Shown piece by piece: positions 59,564-64,000 of a DNA stretch of 64,000 nucleotides (the first letter of the stretch is position 1; each line of letters opens with the position of its first letter). This DNA comes from Dehalococcoidia bacterium (lineage in GTDB: Bacteria; Chloroflexota; Dehalococcoidia; Tepidiformales; Tepidiformaceae). A model generated the notes under the pieces. The model did no database searches and was not told the DNA's origin. It worked only from the letters and a program-made list of their open reading frames with translations. The translations under genes and the position numbers were made by a program. The DNA lies in NCBI GenBank assembly GCA_020853755.1, contig JADYYG010000013.1:1-64000 (forward strand), written 5' to 3'.

Positions 59564-62254
59564 ATGACCAATCAGCCTCGCACCTCCGACGAAATTCGTG
59601 ACGCCTACATCTCGTTCTTTCGAGAAAAAGGGCACCAACTGCTTCCGCCCTGGCCCCTCGTGCCCATCGGCGATCCGACTTCGATGTTCACGAGCGCGGG
59701 CATGCAGCAGTTCAAGCCGGTCTTCATGGGCGAACAGCCCGCATCGTCGCCGCGCGCTGTCACGGTGCAGCGCTGCTTTCGAACCACCGACATCGAAGAA
59801 GTGGGCGACCTCAGCCACTGCACCGCCTTTGAAATGCTGGGCAACTTCAGCTTCGGCAACTACTTCAAGCGGGAAGCTATCCAGATGGCGTGGGAGCTGC
59901 TCACCGACGGGTATGGGCTCGACCGTGAACGCCTCCACATCACCATCTACCTCGATGACGACGACTCTTACGGGTACTGGCGCGAAGTCGGCGCTGACGA
60001 CGCCCACATCCATCGCCGGGACGAGGACTTGAACTACTGGTTCAGCTTCCCGAACGGCACTCCCGGCGCCAGCGGTCCATGCGGCCCGGACAGCGAGATT
60101 TACTACGACCTCGAGCCCGAACGCGGCATCGAAGGCGCGCAACTCCACACTCGTGAAGATGGCAAGCCCGGCGGCGTCGGTTACGACGACCGGTTCCTCG
60201 AAATCTGGAACCTCGTCTTCATGCAGCTGTACCAGCACCCGGACGGCCACCGCGAACCGCTCCCGGCCCAGAACATCGACACGGGCAGCGGCCTCGAACG
60301 GGTCGCCATGGTCATCCAGGGCAAGAAGTCCGTCTTCGAGACCGACATCTTCTATCCCATCCTCCAGCGCGCGGCATCGGTCTTCGAAGAGCAGTACGAA
60401 ACCGCGCCGGCGGATCTCCAGTACGTCATCCGTGCGATGTCGGAGCATTGCCGGGCGGCCGTGCTGCTCATCGGCGACGGCGTGGTGCCGAGCAACGAAG
60501 GCCGCGGCTACGTCCTCCGCCGGGTGCTGCGCCGCGCCATTTACCTCGCCCGTCGGGCCGGCGTCACCTCGAAGTTCACGGCCCGCGTGGGCGGCGCCGC
60601 TATCGATAAGATGGGTGGCTACTACACCCACCTCGTCGAGTCCCGCGCCTTCATCGAGCAGGCGATGGACAGCGAAGAAGAGCGCTTCGTGCGCACGCTC
60701 GCAAGCGGCCAGTCGCGCCTCGAAGCGCTTCTCCAGCGCCTGAGGGAGAGCGGCGCCGGGGTTATCCCCGGTGAGGAAGCGTTCCAGCTCTACGACACCT
60801 TTGGCATGCCCCTCGAACTCACGCGCGAGATCGCCGCGAACGAAGGGTTTGCCCTCGACGACGCCGGTTTCGAAGCGGCCCTCGAAGCCCAGCGAAAGCG
60901 CGCCCGCCAGACCGGTAAGTTCCTTAAAGGCGAGGTCTCACCGGCGCTACAGAGCCTCGGCGAAGACCACAGCGACTTCGTCGGCTACAGCAAGGTCGAA
61001 TCTGATGCTGCCGTCGTCGCCGTCCTCAAGGGCGGGGAACTGGTCACCATCGCCACCGAAGGCGACACCTGCGAGGTCATCCTCTCGACGACGCCCTTCT
61101 ATCCCGAAGGCGGCGGCCAGGTTGGCGACCACGGGAACATTCGCACCCCCTCCGGCGTCTTCACTGTAGAAGACACGCAGGCGGCGGGCGGCGCAATCGT
61201 CCACCGCGGCCGCGTGACCGAAGGAGCCATCCGCGTGGCCGAAGCTGCCGAGGCAACCGTCGACATGCAGTGGCGCAACGGCGCCGCCCGCAACCACACG
61301 GGCACCCACCTGCTCCATGCGGCGCTGCGCCAGATCCTCGGAGCGCATGTTCGCCAGCAGGGCTCGCTCGTCACCCCCGACCGTCTCCGTTTCGACTTCA
61401 CGCATCTCGAACAGGCGCCGCGCACGGCCCTGGCCGAAGTGCAGCACCTGGCCAATGAGAAAATCCGCAGCGACCTCGAAGTCGCGTGGCGCGTTTCCGG
61501 CTACCGCCAGGCGGTCGAAGGCGGCGCACTCGCCTTCTTCGGCGACAAGTACGGCGCCGACGTCCGCGTGGTCGAAATCAAGGACAACGACGGCCTCTTC
61601 AGCGCCGAACTGTGCGGCGGCACCCACGTCCACCACACGGGTGAAATCGGCTTTGTCCACATCCTCCGCGAATCTGCGGTGGCCGCTGGCACCCGCCGCA
61701 TCGAAGCCCTCACCGGCCGCGCGGCGGAGGCCCACCTGGTCGAGCAACAGGAGCGCCTCCTGCGCATCGCCGACCGTCTCGGCACGGGCCCCTCGGAGAT
61801 CGAGGAGCGCCTGGACGCGATGCAGAGCGAACTCGAACGCCTCCGCAAACAGGAGTCCGAACTCGAACGCCTGCAGGGTGCATCGGTGACCGAGTCCCTC
61901 GTTGAAGGGGCGCAACAGGTTGGCGACGCCTACCTCGTGGTGGCGCGGGTCAACGCGAGCTCAGCTGACGTCCTGCGTGACGTGGCAGACCGCGTGCGTT
62001 CGCGGCTCAAGTCATCCGTTCTCGTTCTCGCCGCTGTGGTCGAAGGGCGCCCGGCGTTCCTCGCTGCGGCCACGCCGGACCTCGTGAGCCGCGGGGTGCA
62101 CGCCGGCAACCTGGTTCGCGAAGTGGCGAAGGCCGCGGGCGGCGGCGGCGGTGGCCGCCCCGACATCGCCCAGGCCGGCGCGAAGGACGCTTCGCTTATC
62201 GATGCCGCGCTGGCGGAAGGGCGGCGCAAGGCGATGGAGGCTCTCACGGGCTGA
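59564..62254 (+). CDS. alaS: Alanyl-tRNA synthetase
   Basis: 896 residues, full length. Aminoacylation domain SAGMQQFKPVFMGEQPAS, RCFRTTDIEEVGDLSHCTAF, EMLGNFSFGNYFK; central tRNA recognition; editing domain HTGTHLLHAALRQILG with the CGGTHVHHTG zinc motif; C-terminal DHHA1 region with the Gly-rich GGGGGGRPDIAQAGAKD. Charges tRNA-Ala and edits Ser/Gly mischarging. Confidence 0.97.
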   Translation: MTNQPRTSDEIRDAYISFFREKGHQLLPPWPLVPIGDPTSMFTSAGMQQFKPVFMGEQPASSPRAVTVQRCFRTTDIEEVGDLSHCTAFEMLGNFSFGNYFKREAIQMAWELLTDGYGLDRERLHITIYLDDDDSYGYWREVGADDAHIHRRDEDLNYWFSFPNGTPGASGPCGPDSEIYYDLEPERGIEGAQLHTREDGKPGGVGYDDRFLEIWNLVFMQLYQHPDGHREPLPAQNIDTGSGLERVAMVIQGKKSVFETDIFYPILQRAASVFEEQYETAPADLQYVIRAMSEHCRAAVLLIGDGVVPSNEGRGYVLRRVLRRAIYLARRAGVTSKFTARVGGAAIDKMGGYYTHLVESRAFIEQAMDSEEERFVRTLASGQSRLEALLQRLRESGAGVIPGEEAFQLYDTFGMPLELTREIAANEGFALDDAGFEAALEAQRKRARQTGKFLKGEVSPALQSLGEDHSDFVGYSKVESDAAVVAVLKGGELVTIATEGDTCEVILSTTPFYPEGGGQVGDHGNIRTPSGVFTVEDTQAAGGAIVHRGRVTEGAIRVAEAAEATVDMQWRNGAARNHTGTHLLHAALRQILGAHVRQQGSLVTPDRLRFDFTHLEQAPRTALAEVQHLANEKIRSDLEVAWRVSGYRQAVEGGALAFFGDKYGADVRVVEIKDNDGLFSAELCGGTHVHHTGEIGFVHILRESAVAAGTRRIEALTGRAAEAHLVEQQERLLRIADRLGTGPSEIEERLDAMQSELERLRKQESELERLQGASVTESLVEGAQQVGDAYLVVARVNASSADVLRDVADRVRSRLKSSVLVLAAVVEGRPAFLAAATPDLVSRGVHAGNLVREVAKAAGGGGGGRPDIAQAGAKDASLIDAALAEGRRKAMEALTG

Positions 62255-62281
62255 AGCTGACGGCAGGGAGGTGGCGTCGCG

Positions 62282-63841
62282 ATGGAAGAAATTGGCCGGG
62301 ACCCCGGCGAGTTGCGCGAGCCCTCCGATGACGTCGCATCGGTCGTAACGGTCGAAAAGACGGAAGACCTGGCGGCGGTTAGTGGCCGGGTCGATGCGGC
62401 GCCCACATGGGCTGTCGTCATCCATGCCCCGGACGGCAACCGCCAGCTCAGCGCCGAACTTGGCATGCGCCGCCTCATCCACCATGCGGAAGAGGCCGGC
62501 AAGGTCATCGCCATTGCCACCCGCAACGCTGCGCTCGCCTCCCGCGCGCGGGAACTCGGTGTCCCGGTCGCGGGCAAGCCCCACCACATCCGCTGGGACG
62601 CGGGCGGCCGCCATGTCATCCGCCTGGGGCCCCTGAACATTGCCGCACCGGGGATCGGCCGGTACGTGCAGGCCGCCATCATCCTCGGTGTGGCGTTCGC
62701 CGGAATCTTCCTCCTCCTCGCCATGGCGCCGTCCGCGAAGGTGACCGCCTACCCGCCGACGGAGACGGTCAGCGAGGTGGTGGTCGTCACCGCCGCAGAG
62801 AACCGCACGATCATCGACCTCGAAACGATGGCCGTGCCGGCATCGAGGGTCAGCGCCGAGCAGACCTACACCCTCGCTCTCAAGACGACCGGGACCACCC
62901 AGGTCGGCATCCAGCCGGCACGCGCTCGCGTGGCGATCACCAACGGCAGCGCGGCGGCCGTCTTCCTGCCCGCCGGGACCGTGCTGCTCGCCGCGCCCGA
63001 TTTCGCGCCCTTCACGCTCGACGCTGAATTGACCGTACCCGCCGGCGGCGCAGCCGAGGCCGCCGTGACCGCGCAGAAGCCGGGCGCAGCGGGGAACGTC
63101 CCCGCCGGCGCCATCGTTGGCTGGCAGGCCGAGAAGTACCGCTTCCTCAAGGTGACCAACGCCGCAGCCGCAGCCGGGGGCGTCAGCGAACCGCGCCCGG
63201 CGGTGGACCCGGCCGACGTGCTGGCCCTCCAGTCCATGGCAAAGGCGCTCGAAGGCTCCCCCGTGGTCAAACAGGGCCTCCTCCAGGCTCGCCCGCATGA
63301 CGCGGTCTTCCTCGGGACGGCAGAAGGCAAGGCGGACTACGGCGATGCCCGGCCGACGGTAGGCACGCCCTCGGATATCGTTCTGCTGGACGTAACCGTG
63401 AAGCTGAGCGCCCTTGCGGTGGTCGAGACGACGCTCGAAGAGTTGGCCGCCCGGGTGCTCGCTCCGCATGCTGCCGCAGGCACGTTCGTCCCCGGTTCGG
63501 TGAAGGCTATCGAGACCGGCGCCCGCCAGATCGATGCAGCCACGGGCGAGATACGCACCGAACTCCGCATCCAGGGCGAACTCGCGCGCGGCGTTACCGA
63601 GGAAGGCATTCGCGGCGCTGTAAAGGGAAAGTCCACCGGCGCTGCCCGGTCGACCCTCGCAGAGCGGTATGGTATTCAGGATGCGGATGTCCGGCTGTCC
63701 GCGTGGGCCCCACGGCTCCCGCGCTTCGACTTCCGAATCGATGTGGAACTTGCCGCACGGGAAACGCCCGTCTCCCTGGAAACAACCCGAACCAATGGCC
63801 CAACCGCAACCCCAACAGCCGCCACGACTCCTCGCCCTTGA
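62282..63841 (+). CDS. Membrane-anchored BaseplateJ-like protein of unknown function
   Basis: 519 residues. A cytoplasmic N-terminal ~125 residues with TWAVVIHAPDGNRQLSAELG, then one transmembrane helix (AAIILGVAFAGIFLLLAMAP, ~131-150), then ~370 extracytoplasmic residues. The extracellular part has a barrel-like segment AVTAQKPGAAGNVPAGAIVG, the pattern seen in BaseplateJ/gp47-type proteins. The C-terminal tail is Thr/Pro-rich. In a non-phage context, role unknown. It overlaps the next gene by 47 nt. Confidence 0.7.
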   Translation: MEEIGRDPGELREPSDDVASVVTVEKTEDLAAVSGRVDAAPTWAVVIHAPDGNRQLSAELGMRRLIHHAEEAGKVIAIATRNAALASRARELGVPVAGKPHHIRWDAGGRHVIRLGPLNIAAPGIGRYVQAAIILGVAFAGIFLLLAMAPSAKVTAYPPTETVSEVVVVTAAENRTIIDLETMAVPASRVSAEQTYTLALKTTGTTQVGIQPARARVAITNGSAAAVFLPAGTVLLAAPDFAPFTLDAELTVPAGGAAEAAVTAQKPGAAGNVPAGAIVGWQAEKYRFLKVTNAAAAAGGVSEPRPAVDPADVLALQSMAKALEGSPVVKQGLLQARPHDAVFLGTAEGKADYGDARPTVGTPSDIVLLDVTVKLSALAVVETTLEELAARVLAPHAAAGTFVPGSVKAIETGARQIDAATGEIRTELRIQGELARGVTEEGIRGAVKGKSTGAARSTLAERYGIQDADVRLSAWAPRLPRFDFRIDVELAARETPVSLETTRTNGPTATPTAATTPRP

Positions 63842-64000
63842 CCCCGGTGAAGCGCGCATCGGCGTCGCTGTGAGTGATGCGCTCGGCCTCTATGCCCACC
63901 CGCGGCCTGCCGTTCCCGCCCGTTCGAAGCACGACGCTGTTCGCGCGATCGCCCGCATCGTCCGCGAAGAGGGCGTCGACGAGGTCATCGTCGGCCTCCC
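63795..64000 (+). CDS. ruvX: Putative pre-16S rRNA nuclease YqgF/RuvX (partial)
   Basis: 68 codons to the window edge. RLLALDPGEARIGVAVSDAL is the conserved RuvX/YqgF N-terminus with the first catalytic Asp; further EEGVDEVIVGLP follows. It processes the 5' end of 16S rRNA. ATG 63795 lies within the preceding gene. It commonly follows alaS in bacterial genomes. Confidence 0.93.
   Translation, partial: MAQPQPQQPPRLLALDPGEARIGVAVSDALGLYAHPRPAVPARSKHDAVRAIARIVREEGVDEVIVGL

Noticed and set aside
59012-60631. Minus-strand frame of 539 codons across the glmU start and alaS
   Set aside because: Overlaps two conserved genes and a promoter region, no domain.
62012-63859. Long open frame on the minus strand (615 codons) opposite alaS end and the BaseplateJ-like gene
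   Set aside because: Composition is His/Arg/Gly/Asp-rich, no recognisable motif, and it lies fully antisense to genes with clear families; typical high-GC shadow frame.

Overview
The window is one high-GC bacterial chromosome segment. It opens with the 3' end of tuf and ends inside ruvX. Gene content (an unbroken S10-spc-alpha ribosomal supercluster, rplI-dnaB-dnaD-dnaC, F420-type and CoA-transferase genes, many GTG starts) fits a Chloroflexota bacterium, perhaps Dehalococcoidia or Tepidiformia-like. That placement is inference from gene content; no 16S or marker comparison was possible.

Layout. (1) 1-17.9 kb: a single-direction housekeeping block from tuf through the S10, spc and alpha operons to truA-rplM-rpsI, including secY, adk, map, infA, rpmJ and rpoA. 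It closes at a strong intrinsic terminator. Several products (S3, S17, L17, L13, RpoA, and later L9) carry C-terminal extensions; those of L17, L13 and L9 are Ala/Glu-rich. (2) 18-26.7 kb: short, often divergent or convergent accessory genes: two GNATs, a Ddn-like F420 protein, EthD and VOC enzymes, ThuA-like, SDR, TetR with an M20 amidohydrolase, a nucleotidyltransferase-like protein, and a PP2C phosphatase. (3) 26.9-31.1 kb: replication cluster rplI-dnaB-dnaD-like-dnaC-like, where the last protein has two complete AAA+ DnaC/DnaI domains in tandem. (4) 31.1-36.1 kb: a DUF4352-like protein, a membrane protein, and an aminotransferase / Gfo-Idh / UDP-sugar dehydrogenase trio resembling WbpE/WbpB/WbpA. 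A perfect 14-copy heptanucleotide repeat follows. (5) 36.2-46.4 kb: a PPOX-like protein, an orphan small protein, a peptide/nickel-type ABC transporter without ATPases, two CaiB/BaiF CoA-transferases around a LysR gene, an unknown protein and an MFS transporter. (6) 46.4-55.0 kb: an array of N-terminally truncated RHS cassettes on the minus strand, each an RHS-core fragment plus a different C-terminal tail plus a small downstream gene (putative immunity). It abuts tRNA-Gln(CTG). (7) 55.1-64 kb: gltX, a CNNM/CorC-type protein, glmU, alaS, a membrane-anchored BaseplateJ-like protein and the start of ruvX.

The most unusual region is the RHS toxin/immunity array. All six cassettes lack the N-terminal secretion and shell part. 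Their junctions look like deletions between core segments. Three cassettes share a tail motif and also share an immunity-protein motif, which suggests a diversified toxin-immunity family. A second recurring signal is a TANNNT element placed 6-7 nt before the start codon of many stand-alone genes, the arrangement expected for leaderless mRNAs.
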